Assembly: GCF_947500985.1 (NCBI RefSeq)
Contig: NZ_CANMTX010000001.1
Location: 124,001 to 188,000, forward strand
Direction: 5' to 3'
Origin: an uncultured Maribacter sp.
Lineage (GTDB): Bacteria; Bacteroidota; Bacteroidia; Flavobacteriales; Flavobacteriaceae
Length of the DNA: 64,000 bases
Part shown: in pieces, positions 1-8,849 of the stretch
How the letters are laid out: each line of letters starts with the position of its first letter
How positions within the stretch are numbered: the stretch's first letter is position 1
Made by a program: the position numbers and the translations under genes
The notes under the pieces: generated by a model
Told to the model about the DNA's origin: nothing
Seen by the model: only the letters and a program-made list of their open reading frames with translations
Database searches by the model: none

Positions 1-1
1 T

Positions 2-952
2 AACCTTGTTTATAAGGACGGCAAAGGCGGTGCTACATACATTAAGCGTTTTAATGTTACCAGCATGACCAGAGATAGAGAGTACGATTTAACCACTGGT
101 AAGGCTGGTTCACAGGTGTTATATTTCTCTGCTAATCCAAACGGAGAGGCTGAAGTAATAACAGTTTTACTTCGTCAGGTGGGTAGTGTTAAGAAATTGA
201 AATGGGATATTGATTTTTCAGATGTCCTGATTAAAGGAAGAGCTTCGAAAGGAAATATTGTTACTAAATATTCTGTTAAGCGAATCGAATTAAAGGAAAA
301 AGGAGTGTCTACACTGAAGCCAAGAAAAATTTGGTTCGATAATGTTGTGCGTAGATTGAATGTTGACGGTAGAGGAGAATTGCTAGGGGAGTTTAAGGGC
401 GATGACTTGTTATTAGTTATTAATCAGAAAGGAATTGCAAAAACCTTTTTACCTGTATTGACTTCTCATTTCGATGATGATATGATTGTGTTAGAGAAAT
501 GGATACCAGAGAAACCGATTTCTGCTATTTATTGGGAAGGTGAAAAAGAACGTTTTTATATCAAAAGATTTTTGATTGAAAGTGAAAATAAAGAAGAATT
601 GTTTATTTCAGAGCATCCAAAATCATATTTAGAGCTTGTATCTACGGACTGGAAACCAATGGTAGAAATTGAATTTCCTAAGCCTAGAGGTAAAGAAGCG
701 AAGGATAATGAATCTGTTGATGTTGAAGATTTTATATCGATTAAAGGTATTAAAGCTTTAGGTAATCAGTTTATTACAGAGAAGGTTAAAAACATAAATC
801 TTCTTGATCCATTGCCACATGAGCCAATGGTTCCAGAAGAAGTTGAGAATATTGAAGTTGTAGATGAAGAATCTGTAGCATCTGGTGATGATGCTGAGAA
901 TTCTAAAAATGAAGATGATGAATCTGCAGATGAACCAACATTATTTGATTAG
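2..952 (+). CDS. parC: DNA topoisomerase IV subunit A, C-terminal part (5' cut by window)
   Basis: The reading frame is open from the first bases, so the gene begins before the window and the ATG at 65 is internal. This is the C-terminal domain of a type IIA topoisomerase A subunit, with GyrA/ParC-like beta-propeller blades such as DGKGGATYIKRF and the acidic tail ending DEPTLFD that I associate with flavobacterial ParC. With ParE it would decatenate daughter chromosomes; the catalytic tyrosine domain lies outside the window. mscL follows after 8 bases, so the two are probably co-transcribed. A gyrA identity is less likely because of the divergent propeller and the tail. Confidence 0.85.
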   Translation, partial: NLVYKDGKGGATYIKRFNVTSMTRDREYDLTTGKAGSQVLYFSANPNGEAEVITVLLRQVGSVKKLKWDIDFSDVLIKGRASKGNIVTKYSVKRIELKEKGVSTLKPRKIWFDNVVRRLNVDGRGELLGEFKGDDLLLVINQKGIAKTFLPVLTSHFDDDMIVLEKWIPEKPISAIYWEGEKERFYIKRFLIESENKEELFISEHPKSYLELVSTDWKPMVEIEFPKPRGKEAKDNESVDVEDFISIKGIKALGNQFITEKVKNINLLDPLPHEPMVPEEVENIEVVDEESVASGDDAENSKNEDDESADEPTLFD

Positions 953-960
953 TCGGAATT

Positions 961-1389
961 ATGAAAAAATTTTTCGAAGAGTTTAAGAATTTTGCCATTA
1001 AAGGCAATATGATAGACTTAGCTGTCGGTATTATTATAGGGACCGCATTTAACAAAGTTGTAAGTACTATTGTATCCGCTATAATTATGCCTCCACTTTC
1101 TTTATTGACAGATGATGTTAATCTTTCAAATAAAAAATGGATTCTTAGGGAAGTTTCTGATTCGGTAGAGGAGGTAGCTATTGGTTATGGTGAACTAATA
1201 GAGTCTCTAATAGATTTTGGAATCATAGCCCTGACCATTTTTGTTATGGTAAAATTTATAAATAGGTTTAAAGAGAAATCTGAAGATCCATCAAACAAAG
1301 AAGTAGAAACTCCAAAAAACATAGCCTTGCTATCTAGTATGGAGCAACTGTTGCAAGAGCAAAATGCCATACTTAAAAGTAAAAAGTAA
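961..1389 (+). CDS. mscL: Large-conductance mechanosensitive channel MscL
   Basis: 142 residues, the usual MscL length. The N-terminus has the amphipathic helix and first transmembrane helix with the family signature (FAIKGNMIDLAVGIIIGTAF, residues about 11-30), followed by a periplasmic loop and a second transmembrane helix at about 75-97. The C-terminal helix is charged and ends in lysines. It forms a homopentameric inner-membrane pore that opens under hypo-osmotic shock to release solutes. It starts 8 bases after the parC stop. The family assignment is secure. Confidence 0.95.
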   Translation: MKKFFEEFKNFAIKGNMIDLAVGIIIGTAFNKVVSTIVSAIIMPPLSLLTDDVNLSNKKWILREVSDSVEEVAIGYGELIESLIDFGIIALTIFVMVKFINRFKEKSEDPSNKEVETPKNIALLSSMEQLLQEQNAILKSKK

Positions 1390-1497
1390 TTAAACTGTTT
1401 AATTATTGAGAAGTCTTATCGTGAGATAGAATGTTAAGATTAGACAAATTCAAAGAATAATTGCTTTTATAACTACCTTTACAAAAAATTTTAATTA

Positions 1498-2454
1498 ATG
1501 GATTTCACTAACCCCCTGGTGTATGGCGCACCAGCCTTTATTGCCTTTATTTTATTAGAATTGACCTACAGCAAAACTCATGGAGATGATGATCTTTATG
1601 ATTGGAAAGATTTTGCAGCTAGTAGTGTTATGGGAATTGGGTCTGCCATTATCGGTCCTTTATTAAAAGTAATTTTATTAGTTGTTCTTTTTGAGTATGC
1701 TTATGAGCTATTCAATCCATTGGTTGATGGTGTAAGAACAAATATCATGGGGTATAAGTCGTTTGGCTATGCTTGGTATGTTTGGTTACTTTGTCAATTA
1801 GCAGATGATTTTACTTATTATTGGTTTCACAGAGCAAATCATGAAATTCGTATTCTATGGGCGGCACATATAGTGCATCACTCTTCTGATAATTTTAATC
1901 TTGGTACTGCAATTCGTAATGGTTGGTTCACTTTGTTGTACAAGCCTTTTTTCTATGTTTGGATGCCTATAATCGGTTTTCCGGTAGAGATGGTAGTTGT
2001 ATGTTTAGCGATTGAGTCTTTCTGGCAATTTCAATTGCACTCTCAGTATGTTCCAAAAATGGGATTCATTGAGAAAATATTCAATACGCATACAATGCAC
2101 CAAGTTCATCACGCTCAGAATGTGGAGTATTTAGATAAGAATCATGGGGGATTTTTAAATTTCTTTGATAAGATTTTTGGTACTTGGAAAGAGTATGATG
2201 AAAATATCGATGTTAAATTTGGTGTAATTCATGCTCCAAATTCTAACAACCCTATAGTTATTCTTACGCATGAGTTTAAAGATATTTGGGCAGATACTAA
2301 GAAATCAAAAAAACTAAGCCATAAGTTAATGTACATATTCGGCCCTCCAGGATGGAGTCATGACGGTAGTACGATGACCGTAAAGCAACAACAGCGATTG
2401 TCTGAGCAACAGAAACAAACAAACCCTGGTGTTTCCTTCGACAGACCTAATTAA
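1498..2454 (+). CDS. Sterol desaturase / fatty acid hydroxylase family membrane protein
   Basis: 318 residues with several N-terminal hydrophobic helices. It carries the histidine clusters that bind the di-iron centre of the fatty acid hydroxylase superfamily: HRANH at 111-115, HIVHH at 124-128, a lone His near 181 and HQVHH at 201-205. Members hydroxylate or desaturate lipid substrates at the membrane; the substrate cannot be read from the sequence. It is a single gene between mscL and a strong terminator at 2511. The start ATG follows an A/T-rich leader without a Shine-Dalgarno sequence. Confidence 0.88.
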   Translation: MDFTNPLVYGAPAFIAFILLELTYSKTHGDDDLYDWKDFAASSVMGIGSAIIGPLLKVILLVVLFEYAYELFNPLVDGVRTNIMGYKSFGYAWYVWLLCQLADDFTYYWFHRANHEIRILWAAHIVHHSSDNFNLGTAIRNGWFTLLYKPFFYVWMPIIGFPVEMVVVCLAIESFWQFQLHSQYVPKMGFIEKIFNTHTMHQVHHAQNVEYLDKNHGGFLNFFDKIFGTWKEYDENIDVKFGVIHAPNSNNPIVILTHEFKDIWADTKKSKKLSHKLMYIFGPPGWSHDGSTMTVKQQQRLSEQQKQTNPGVSFDRPN

Positions 2455-2510
2455 GGTCTTAAAAGAGCTTAATTAGATTTATAAATCATTTAAGTCTAAT
2501 AGAATTAACA

Positions 2511-2552
2511 AAAAATCCCTAATTAAGCATTTGCTTAATTAGGGATTTTTTT
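2511..2552 (+). terminator. Rho-independent terminator after the hydroxylase gene
   Basis: AATCCCTAATTAAGCA pairs with TGCTTAATTAGGGATT around a short TT loop and is followed by a run of seven T. It has A-runs on the other side and could also work for transcription from the right. Confidence 0.85.
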
Positions 2553-2687
2553 GCTTTAAAAGACGCAAGTAGTACGCTGGCTGTATAGAGATGAAGATTA
2601 TATTTTCAATACCTAAAGTAATTTCAAAATAGGTTATGGCTAATATAGTGATATGGTCATTTGGATTAAAGGAGATTTAGAAAGTGA

Positions 2688-3065
2688 TTATTTAGTTTTT
2701 ATTGCTGTTCCTGTTTTTACAATTAGTTTTTTATTCGGATCCTTTACGGCGCTTTTGTATTGAAAGGTGTATGAGGAGTCGGTTGTGCTAATAATTTTAT
2801 ATTGAATTGCTGTTTTGCTATGAATGTCTTGTAAAACGAATTCGCAATCATTGAACCAACGTACTGTAGCACTATCTATTTTATTCTCATAATGGTCTAC
2901 ACTATAATCTTCGGTTCTCGTGAATTTACCTTCTTTTATAGTGTCGCCAACTTCATAGGTGAACTTAAAAGATCCTGTTTTGTACTTTTCGCAATTACGT
3001 TCAGGTTGGTAACATGAGCAAAGAACTAAGCCTAGAGCAGCTGTTAAAATCAAATTTTTCTTCAT
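2688..3065 (-). CDS. Small conserved flavobacterial lipoprotein
   Basis: 125 residues starting with a lipoprotein signal peptide whose lipobox is LVLCSC; the mature protein begins near Cys17-Cys19 with CYQPERNC. The rest is a beta-rich domain with no catalytic motif I can name. I recall flavobacterial relatives labelled DNA topoisomerase IV in databases. Nothing here resembles a topoisomerase, and the name may have spread from the nearby parC. It sits 72 bases downstream of the HTH gene on the same strand and may share its transcript. Function unknown. Confidence 0.75.
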   Translation of the reverse strand: MKKNLILTAALGLVLCSCYQPERNCEKYKTGSFKFTYEVGDTIKEGKFTRTEDYSVDHYENKIDSATVRWFNDCEFVLQDIHSKTAIQYKIISTTDSSYTFQYKSAVKDPNKKLIVKTGTAIKTK

Positions 3066-3137
3066 ACTGCAAAATAAAGGAATTAGGAACGAAGTGGTTA
3101 GAAAAAGGCAATAATAGTTCGTGATTATAAGTAGATT

Positions 3138-3503
3138 TTAAAACTCAGAGTATGTTTTAAATGTACCGTCAGTATAGAACATTATTATTCGTTCTAAACT
3201 TTTTTCGTTCTTCTTGCTTGTAACTTTTGCTAAAGCTTCTTTGTTGTCTTTTGGTTCTGGAGTAGGGTTGGTTTCAGTTTTAGGAAAAGTTCCTGTTCCA
3301 TATAATAGCCATTGCAAATCTACTTCAGCAAAGGCTTGGTCCACTTTAATGATAAATTCTAAACTTGGTTTGTTTCTTCCGTTCAGTAAGTGAGAAATAC
3401 TAGATCGTTGCACTTGTATAACATCTGCAAACGCAGCAGATGATAGTTCATTGTGCGCTAAAATGGTCTTTAATCTTGATAGAAAAGAAGTAGTGTCTAG
3501 CAT
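3138..3503 (-). CDS. XRE-family helix-turn-helix transcriptional regulator
   Basis: 121 residues. Residues about 8-65 form a Cro/C1-type HTH (SSAAFADVIQVQRSSISHLL, then NGRNKPSLEF), matching a family common in Flavobacteriia. A Pro/Lys/Glu-rich linker follows, and the C-terminus ends with a short conserved segment (MFYTDGTFKTYSEF). It is divergent from the M14 peptidase gene, and the 258-base intergenic region holds a perfect palindrome and several TTGTAA words that could be its target. A TAACTTTG box lies only 5 bases before the ATG, which would make the message nearly leaderless. Confidence 0.85.
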   Translation of the reverse strand: MLDTTSFLSRLKTILAHNELSSAAFADVIQVQRSSISHLLNGRNKPSLEFIIKVDQAFAEVDLQWLLYGTGTFPKTETNPTPEPKDNKEALAKVTSKKNEKSLERIIMFYTDGTFKTYSEF

Positions 3504-3508
3504 GTTTA

Positions 3509-3516
3509 CAAAGTTA
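3509..3516 (-). promoter_or_regulatory. Possible -7 box of the HTH gene
   Basis: On the minus strand this reads TAACTTTG, matching the Bacteroidetes TAnnTTTG consensus. Its unusual closeness to the ATG at 3503 implies a leaderless or very short-leader transcript. Confidence 0.4.
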
Positions 3517-3699
3517 ATGTATTCTTTAATTTAGAATGTTAAGCGTTTGATGATATCATATTAAAAATGAAAAATATGTAAAGTTTGTGTTTATATTAAA
3601 TTTAATAACTTACTGAATTACAACACATTGTAATTGTAATTAGATAATAAGTTAAAATTGTAAATTATATTAAAATCATAATGAGCATATCGAAATGTA

Positions 3700-3723
3700 C
3701 TATGTTTACAATTGTAAACATAG
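3700..3723. promoter_or_regulatory. 24-bp perfect palindrome, probable operator
   Basis: CTATGTTTACAA (3700-3711) is followed directly by its exact reverse complement. It ends 7 bases before the TATTTTTG box at 3731, so it occupies the -33 region of the M14 peptidase promoter. TTGTAA words also occur nearby around 3629-3663. This looks like the binding site of a dimeric regulator, perhaps the divergent HTH protein; that link is inference. Confidence 0.6.
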
Positions 3724-3730
3724 GCTGTAG

Positions 3731-3738
3731 TATTTTTG
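3731..3738 (+). promoter_or_regulatory. -7 promoter box of the M14 peptidase gene
   Basis: TATTTTTG matches TAnnTTTG and lies 23 bases before the start codon at 3762. Confidence 0.5.
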
Positions 3739-3761
3739 TGTGGTATTAAAGCATCAGTAGA

Positions 3762-4865
3762 ATGAAAGATTTGGATTATAATAAAATAATGGTACCCACT
3801 ATTTCTGGCAGGTATATTAACTATGATCATTTAAATGAGTTTTTGAAAACACTGTCGCCTACTTTTAAAATTGAAGTAGTTGGAAAATCGGTAAGAAATG
3901 AATCTATAAAATGTATTACGTTTGGTAGCGGTCCAAATAAAATTTTAATGTGGTCTCAAATGCATGGTAACGAATCAACAACTACTAAAGCAGTTGTTGA
4001 TTTATTGAGCTACTTAAAACAAGATATTGTTGATGTCTCAGAAATTTCTAAATCTTGTACTCTAAAAATTATTCCTATATTAAGTCCTGATGGAGCTCGA
4101 AACTATACAAGGGTCAATGCTAATAAAATTGACCTTAATAGAGATGCACAAGATTTGTCTCAGCCAGAGAGTCGTGTTCTTAAAACAGTTTATGAGGAAT
4201 TTAAACCTAACTATTGTTTAAATCTTCATGACCAGCGAACTATATTTAATGTAGGTGAAACGAGTAAACCTGCAACCGTTTCTTTTTTGGCACCTGCTTT
4301 TGATAAAGACAGAAACATTTCGCCATCTCGTAAATTAAGTATGCAGCTTATTGCGGCAATGAATAACAAATTGCAAAAAGAAATTCCTGGGCAAGTAGGT
4401 AGGTACGATGATGGTTTTAATGCGAATTGCGTTGGTGATGCTTTTCAAATGAGAGAAACGCCTACAATATTGTTCGAAGCAGGTCACTATGCAGAAGATT
4501 ATGATAGAGATAAAACTAGGGTGTTTATATTTAAGGCTTTATTACAAGGTATTAAGGTGATATCAAAGAATCTTGTCTCAGATTACACATTAGAACAGTA
4601 TTTGTCTATTCCTGAAAATGGTAAACAGTTTGTAGATATCTTAGTTGTAAATGATAATTATATTAAAAATCAGCTTACCAAAAGTGAACTTGTACAAATA
4701 CAGTATATAGAGGTATTAAATAACGGTAAAGTAGAGTTTGTGCCAGAATTATATCATTTAGAAAAGCAACCCTCAGAGATTTTCGGACATAAAACATTGA
4801 ACTGCAATGATGAGAATGATATTTTATGGCTCAAAGAAAATGATTTATTGAAGCTGCTTTCGTGA
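3762..4865 (+). CDS. M14-family zinc carboxypeptidase
   Basis: 367 residues, no signal peptide, so probably cytoplasmic. Zinc ligands are visible as HGNE (His68, Glu71) and a third His at about 156 in NLHDQRT. DLNRD near 124-128 is the typical substrate-binding segment, and TILFEAGHY near 237 probably carries the catalytic Glu. Residues from about 270 form an extra C-terminal domain. Family members remove C-terminal amino acids or cut peptidoglycan or gamma-glutamyl peptides; the substrate is not clear here. The promoter overlaps a palindromic operator, so the gene is probably regulated. Confidence 0.85.
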   Translation: MKDLDYNKIMVPTISGRYINYDHLNEFLKTLSPTFKIEVVGKSVRNESIKCITFGSGPNKILMWSQMHGNESTTTKAVVDLLSYLKQDIVDVSEISKSCTLKIIPILSPDGARNYTRVNANKIDLNRDAQDLSQPESRVLKTVYEEFKPNYCLNLHDQRTIFNVGETSKPATVSFLAPAFDKDRNISPSRKLSMQLIAAMNNKLQKEIPGQVGRYDDGFNANCVGDAFQMRETPTILFEAGHYAEDYDRDKTRVFIFKALLQGIKVISKNLVSDYTLEQYLSIPENGKQFVDILVVNDNYIKNQLTKSELVQIQYIEVLNNGKVEFVPELYHLEKQPSEIFGHKTLNCNDENDILWLKENDLLKLLS

Positions 4866-4956
4866 TATTTATTGTTTTATTTCTTCGAAAATGTAATAAT
4901 ATTTACGTTTTCATTAAAAAAAATGAAGTTTCAATGAGTTTAATGTGATTATTTTT

Positions 4957-4964
4957 TATTTTTG
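4957..4964 (+). promoter_or_regulatory. -7 promoter box of the Lrp-type regulator
   Basis: TATTTTTG matches TAnnTTTG, 17 bases before the ATG at 4982. Confidence 0.5.
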
Positions 4965-4981
4965 GCAAAAATTTTACAACT

Positions 4982-5461
4982 ATGGGCAAAGTCAAATTAG
5001 ACGAAATAGACCACCAAATTCTAGATATGTTGATTGACAACACTAGAACTCCTTTTACTGATATTGCAAAAAAACTTCTTATATCTGCCGGTACGGTACA
5101 CGTAAGAGTTAAGAAAATGGAAGAAGCGGGAATCATAAAAGGTTCATCACTTACTTTAGATTATGTGAAACTTGGTTATGCCTTTATAGCATATGTAGGT
5201 ATTTTTCTTGAAAAAACACACCAAACTAAATTCGTGCTTGAGCGTTTAAATCAAATACCAAACGTTACCATTGCACATATAACAACAGGTAAATTCAATA
5301 TTTTCTGTAAAATTAGAGCAAAGGATACTACGCATGCCAAAAATATTATCTTTAAAATAGATGATATCGATGGTATTAGTAGAACAGAAACGATGATTTC
5401 ATTAGAAGAAAGTTTTAATGATAAAAAACGTTTGATGCATACTATTTTTAATGAGTTATAA
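4982..5461 (+). CDS. Lrp/AsnC-family transcriptional regulator
   Basis: 159 residues. Residues 1-60 form an AsnC-type winged HTH (DEIDHQILDMLIDNTRTPFT, KKLLISAGTVHVRVKKMEEAGI). The remainder is a RAM/ACT-like effector domain with the alternating beta-alpha pattern. Such proteins bind amino acids and control amino acid metabolism or feast-famine responses. It has its own promoter box and a terminator at 5489, so it is monocistronic. The regulated genes cannot be inferred from position alone. Confidence 0.93.
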   Translation: MGKVKLDEIDHQILDMLIDNTRTPFTDIAKKLLISAGTVHVRVKKMEEAGIIKGSSLTLDYVKLGYAFIAYVGIFLEKTHQTKFVLERLNQIPNVTIAHITTGKFNIFCKIRAKDTTHAKNIIFKIDDIDGISRTETMISLEESFNDKKRLMHTIFNEL

Positions 5462-5488
5462 ATAATAGGTTATTCAACTAACTTAAAT

Positions 5489-5522
5489 AAAGCCCGGTTA
5501 TCTTATATGATTGGGCTTTTTC
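5489..5522 (+). terminator. Terminator after the Lrp-type regulator
   Basis: AAAGCCC pairs with GGGCTTT across a 17-base loop and is followed by T residues. Confidence 0.65.
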
Positions 5523-5547
5523 AATTTTCAATTTTTCAATTTTCAGA

Positions 5548-6069
5548 ATGACGGTTAAAGATTTACAAGAAGACGAATTACAATTTTTCTACGGTACTTA
5601 TTTAAAAACTCTTGATGAACAAGAAGATTTAAAAACTGCTTTATTAAATGGTAGAAAAAGTTTTGAAGATTTAGTTCAAGGTTTGACCGATGAACAATTT
5701 TTACACAGCTATGGGGAAGGTAAATGGACTGTAGCTGAAGTTTTGGTTCACTTAATTGATACTGAACGTGTATTTCAATATCGTGCTTTTAGAATATCTA
5801 GAAACGACAAAACCTCATTGCCAGGCTTTGACCATAATATGTTCGTTACAGAAAGTAATGCCAACCAACGTACAAAAGAGGATATATTGAAAGAGTATCT
5901 TCATGTTCGTGATTCTTCAATTAGTTTGTTCGATACTATGCTAAATGTAAATCAAAAAAGAATGGGTACAGCTAGTGGTATTCCTTGGTCTGTAGCTGCA
6001 TTAGGTTTGGTAATAAGTGGTCACCAAAAACATCATGAAAATATTCTACAAGAACGCTATTTTAATTAA
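5548..6069 (+). CDS. DinB-family protein
   Basis: 173 residues of mostly alpha-helical sequence. Metal-binding histidines typical of the DinB/YfiT four-helix bundle are seen: VAEVLVHLIDTE in the second helix and SGHQKHHENILQERY near the C-terminus. Many members are thiol-dependent metalloenzymes or damage-inducible proteins of unknown substrate. Its stop overlaps by four bases the stop of the convergent gene that ends at 6066. A second DinB-like gene lies in the his operon at 32569. Confidence 0.85.
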   Translation: MTVKDLQEDELQFFYGTYLKTLDEQEDLKTALLNGRKSFEDLVQGLTDEQFLHSYGEGKWTVAEVLVHLIDTERVFQYRAFRISRNDKTSLPGFDHNMFVTESNANQRTKEDILKEYLHVRDSSISLFDTMLNVNQKRMGTASGIPWSVAALGLVISGHQKHHENILQERYFN

Positions 6070-6395
6070 TCTAGCTCTTCTTCAGATTCAATTTCGAAGT
6101 TTAGGTGAAGTGCTTTCGTCATTTCTTCCGATTGCATAACCTCTTCTGGTGTTTTGGTTTCTAACTCCTTTTCTATGTTCTCTTCAAAATTTGCAATGAA
6201 ATTAGAAAGGCTTTTACTTATCTTAACTAGGTATAATGTATCGGCGGTTTTTAATTCTACTGCTTCAACATAATCTCCTTTAATATTTTTAAAACTAATG
6301 ATGTCTTCATCACCATATCCATAAGGGTAGGTTTCTATTAAAAGTGCAGCTAATTGGTGGTCTAACTTACGGTAATCAATAAGGCGTTTGATCAT
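6066..6395 (-). CDS. Conserved flavobacterial hypothetical protein
   Basis: 109 residues, soluble, acidic C-terminus (EIESEEELD). It begins MIKRLIDYRKLDHQLAALLI and has a predicted alpha/beta pattern with YPYGYGDEDIISF in the middle. It lies next to aroB on the same strand in a way I recall from other Flavobacteriia, but 109 bases separate the two. No known domain or function recognised. Confidence 0.7.
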   Translation of the reverse strand: MIKRLIDYRKLDHQLAALLIETYPYGYGDEDIISFKNIKGDYVEAVELKTADTLYLVKISKSLSNFIANFEENIEKELETKTPEEVMQSEEMTKALHLNFEIESEEELD

Positions 6396-6503
6396 AACTT
6401 ATTTATTTATAGAAGGTTGAGTTTAACTATAACTAAACTAGCAATAATTGTCACAAGTCAATTTTTAGAGTTGTGAAAGTGCCATTTTGAGTATATGAAC
6501 TTT

Positions 6504-7565
6504 TTAAACTTTGTAGTATGCGAATGCTTCAGTGAATAATTCTACAGGAATTTCAATGTCATATTCGGGATTGCCAATAGATTTTAACAACACAAAATTC
6601 ACTTTGCCATGAGAGTTTTTCTTGTCGTACTTCATTAGTTTAAGAATGTTTTCGATATCCTCATTTGAAAACTTTACTTTATCATATCTATTCAAAAAAG
6701 TAGTTTTTATATCGGTTAAAGATTCATCTGATAATCCTAGCAGTTTATTTGATAGATAACCTTCTAGAATCATACCAATGGCAATTGCCTCTCCATGTAA
6801 TAACATTTCTTTTGAATCGCTCTCTAAGAAATAAGATTCTATAGCATGGCCAAGCGTGTGTCCGTAATTTAAAATCTTACGTATGTTTTGTTCTGTAGGG
6901 TCTTGAAGCACCACCTTGTTCTTAATTTGGATAGATGTAAGAATGTGCCTCTTCATATCCTTTAAACCCTTAGCTTCTTTCAGTGCTTCCCAATAGGTTG
7001 TGTCTTGAATAAGACCGTGTTTTAGCATTTCTGCAAATCCGCTTACAACCTGTCTATTTTCTAGTGTGTCAAGAAAATCAGGTACTACAAGTACCATAAC
7101 TGGCTGATTAATGACGCCAATTTGATTTTTTAAAGCGCCTAAATCAATACCTGTTTTTCCACCAACCGATGCGTCTACCATAGACAATAGGGTAGTAGGT
7201 ACATTTATAAAATCAATACCTCTTTTAAATGTTGACGCTATAAAGCCGCCCATATCAGTTAATACACCGCCGCCTAAATTTATCAAGATACTTTTGCGAT
7301 CAGCACCTAATTCAGATAAAGCTTCCCAAACACCAACACATGTTTCAATATTTTTGTTTATTTCTCCTGATTCAATTTCAATAATTTCAAACTGATAATC
7401 ACCATTAATTTCTGCCATAAAATTTGGCAAACAAAGCTCATGTGTGTTTTCATCTACTAGAATAAAAATAGTAGAATATTTTTTTTCTGAAAGGTGATTG
7501 TTTAATGTTTGAAAAGCATTTTCGTTAAAATGTACTGCGTAAGAATCTGAAATTATAGAATCCAT
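6504..7565 (-). CDS. aroB: 3-dehydroquinate synthase
   Basis: 353 residues, normal AroB length. It converts DAHP to 3-dehydroquinate, the second step of the shikimate pathway, using NAD and a divalent metal. Visible motifs are the NAD-binding segment GGGVLTDMGGFIAST near 96-110, VDASVGGKTGID near 127-138 with the active-site Lys, and metal ligands in FAEMLKHGLI and NYGHTLGHAIE. It faces away from the proline dehydrogenase gene; the region between (7566-7676) would hold both promoters. Confidence 0.96.
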   Translation of the reverse strand: MDSIISDSYAVHFNENAFQTLNNHLSEKKYSTIFILVDENTHELCLPNFMAEINGDYQFEIIEIESGEINKNIETCVGVWEALSELGADRKSILINLGGGVLTDMGGFIASTFKRGIDFINVPTTLLSMVDASVGGKTGIDLGALKNQIGVINQPVMVLVVPDFLDTLENRQVVSGFAEMLKHGLIQDTTYWEALKEAKGLKDMKRHILTSIQIKNKVVLQDPTEQNIRKILNYGHTLGHAIESYFLESDSKEMLLHGEAIAIGMILEGYLSNKLLGLSDESLTDIKTTFLNRYDKVKFSNEDIENILKLMKYDKKNSHGKVNFVLLKSIGNPEYDIEIPVELFTEAFAYYKV

Positions 7566-7646
7566 CGAAAATTTGACTTAGTATTAATGACTATTTAACC
7601 GCAAAATAAAGGTTATTTTTAGTCTTAGGATTATAAATTCTGTGAT

Positions 7647-7654
7647 TATATTTG
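7647..7654 (+). promoter_or_regulatory. -7 promoter box of the proline dehydrogenase gene
   Basis: TATATTTG fits TAnnTTTG exactly and lies 22 bases before the ATG at 7677. Confidence 0.5.
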
Positions 7655-7676
7655 ATCGTTATAGAAATTATATAAA

Positions 7677-8843
7677 ATGGACCAAATATTTGAAAATACT
7701 GCAACAGCTTTTGCACTAAAGTCAGATTCAGAATTAGAAAGAGCTTATTTTCTTTTCAAGATGATCTCAAATGAACCTTTGGTTAAAATGGGGTCTGTAA
7801 TCACCAATTTTGCATTTAAGGCTCATTTACCCGTCGAGGGCTTAATTAGAGCTACAGTATTTGATCATTTCTGTGGTGGTGTAAATGAACGTGATTGTTT
7901 ACCGGTGGTTGATCGAATGTGGGAAAAGGGAGTTTGTTCGGTTTTAGATTATTCTGTAGAAGGTAAAGAAGAGGAGGACCCCTTTGATTCTGCTACTGAA
8001 GTTATCTTAACCATTTTAGACTTTGTTAAAGAGAAAGAGGCTATACCTTTTGCTGTTTTTAAACCAACAGGTTTTGGTCGTTTTGCTTTGTACCAAAAGA
8101 TAAGCGAAAAAAAAGAGCTCACCAAAGATGAAGAAGCAGAATGGCAACGTGTTGTCAATAGGTTTGATAAAGTTTGTAAAAAAGCACATGACCTAGAAGT
8201 TTCATTGTTAATTGATGGTGAAGAAAGCTGGATGCAAGATGCAGCAGACAACCTTGCTGAAGACATGATGCGTAAATACAACAAAAAGAAAAGGATTGTA
8301 TTTAATACATTACAGACCTACAGATGGGATCGCTTGTCGTATTTGAAATCTTTGCAAGAACGTGCAAAGAGTGATGGGTTTTTAGTTGGAATGAAAGTGG
8401 TGCGTGGTGCCTATATGGAGAAAGAAAATGATCGCGCCAAAGAAAAAGGGTACACTTCGCCAATTTGTAAGACTAAAGCTGAGACCGATGATAATTTTAA
8501 TGCAACCATTGAATATATGATAGATAATTTAGATTCATTATCTATATTCTCTGGCACACATAATGAAGATAGCTGTTATCGTTTAATGGAGTTGATGGAG
8601 AAAAAAGGTATTGCAAAAAATAATGATCATGTTTGGTTCGGACAGTTATATGGTATGAGTGATCACATATCTTATAATTTGGCAGCAAATGGATATAATG
8701 TTGCTAAATACTTGCCATTTGGACCAGTACGTGATGTGATGCCTTATTTAATTAGAAGGGCAGATGAAAATACATCGGTAGCCGGGCAAACAAGTAGAGA
8801 GCTTTCATTATTGAAAGCAGAAAGAAAACGTAGAAAAATATAG
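7677..8843 (+). CDS. Proline dehydrogenase
   Basis: 388 residues, the length of the monofunctional FAD-dependent enzyme that oxidises proline to pyrroline-5-carboxylate. The barrel shows the family motifs NTLQTYRWDRL, KVVRGAYMEKE, FSGTHN, WFGQLYGM and the C-terminal RRADENTS that contacts FAD and substrate. No P5C dehydrogenase domain is fused, so that step must be encoded elsewhere. It ends 6 bases before the stop of the convergent DUF4258-like gene. Confidence 0.95.
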   Translation: MDQIFENTATAFALKSDSELERAYFLFKMISNEPLVKMGSVITNFAFKAHLPVEGLIRATVFDHFCGGVNERDCLPVVDRMWEKGVCSVLDYSVEGKEEEDPFDSATEVILTILDFVKEKEAIPFAVFKPTGFGRFALYQKISEKKELTKDEEAEWQRVVNRFDKVCKKAHDLEVSLLIDGEESWMQDAADNLAEDMMRKYNKKKRIVFNTLQTYRWDRLSYLKSLQERAKSDGFLVGMKVVRGAYMEKENDRAKEKGYTSPICKTKAETDDNFNATIEYMIDNLDSLSIFSGTHNEDSCYRLMELMEKKGIAKNNDHVWFGQLYGMSDHISYNLAANGYNVAKYLPFGPVRDVMPYLIRRADENTSVAGQTSRELSLLKAERKRRKI

Positions 8844-8849
8844 TAATGC

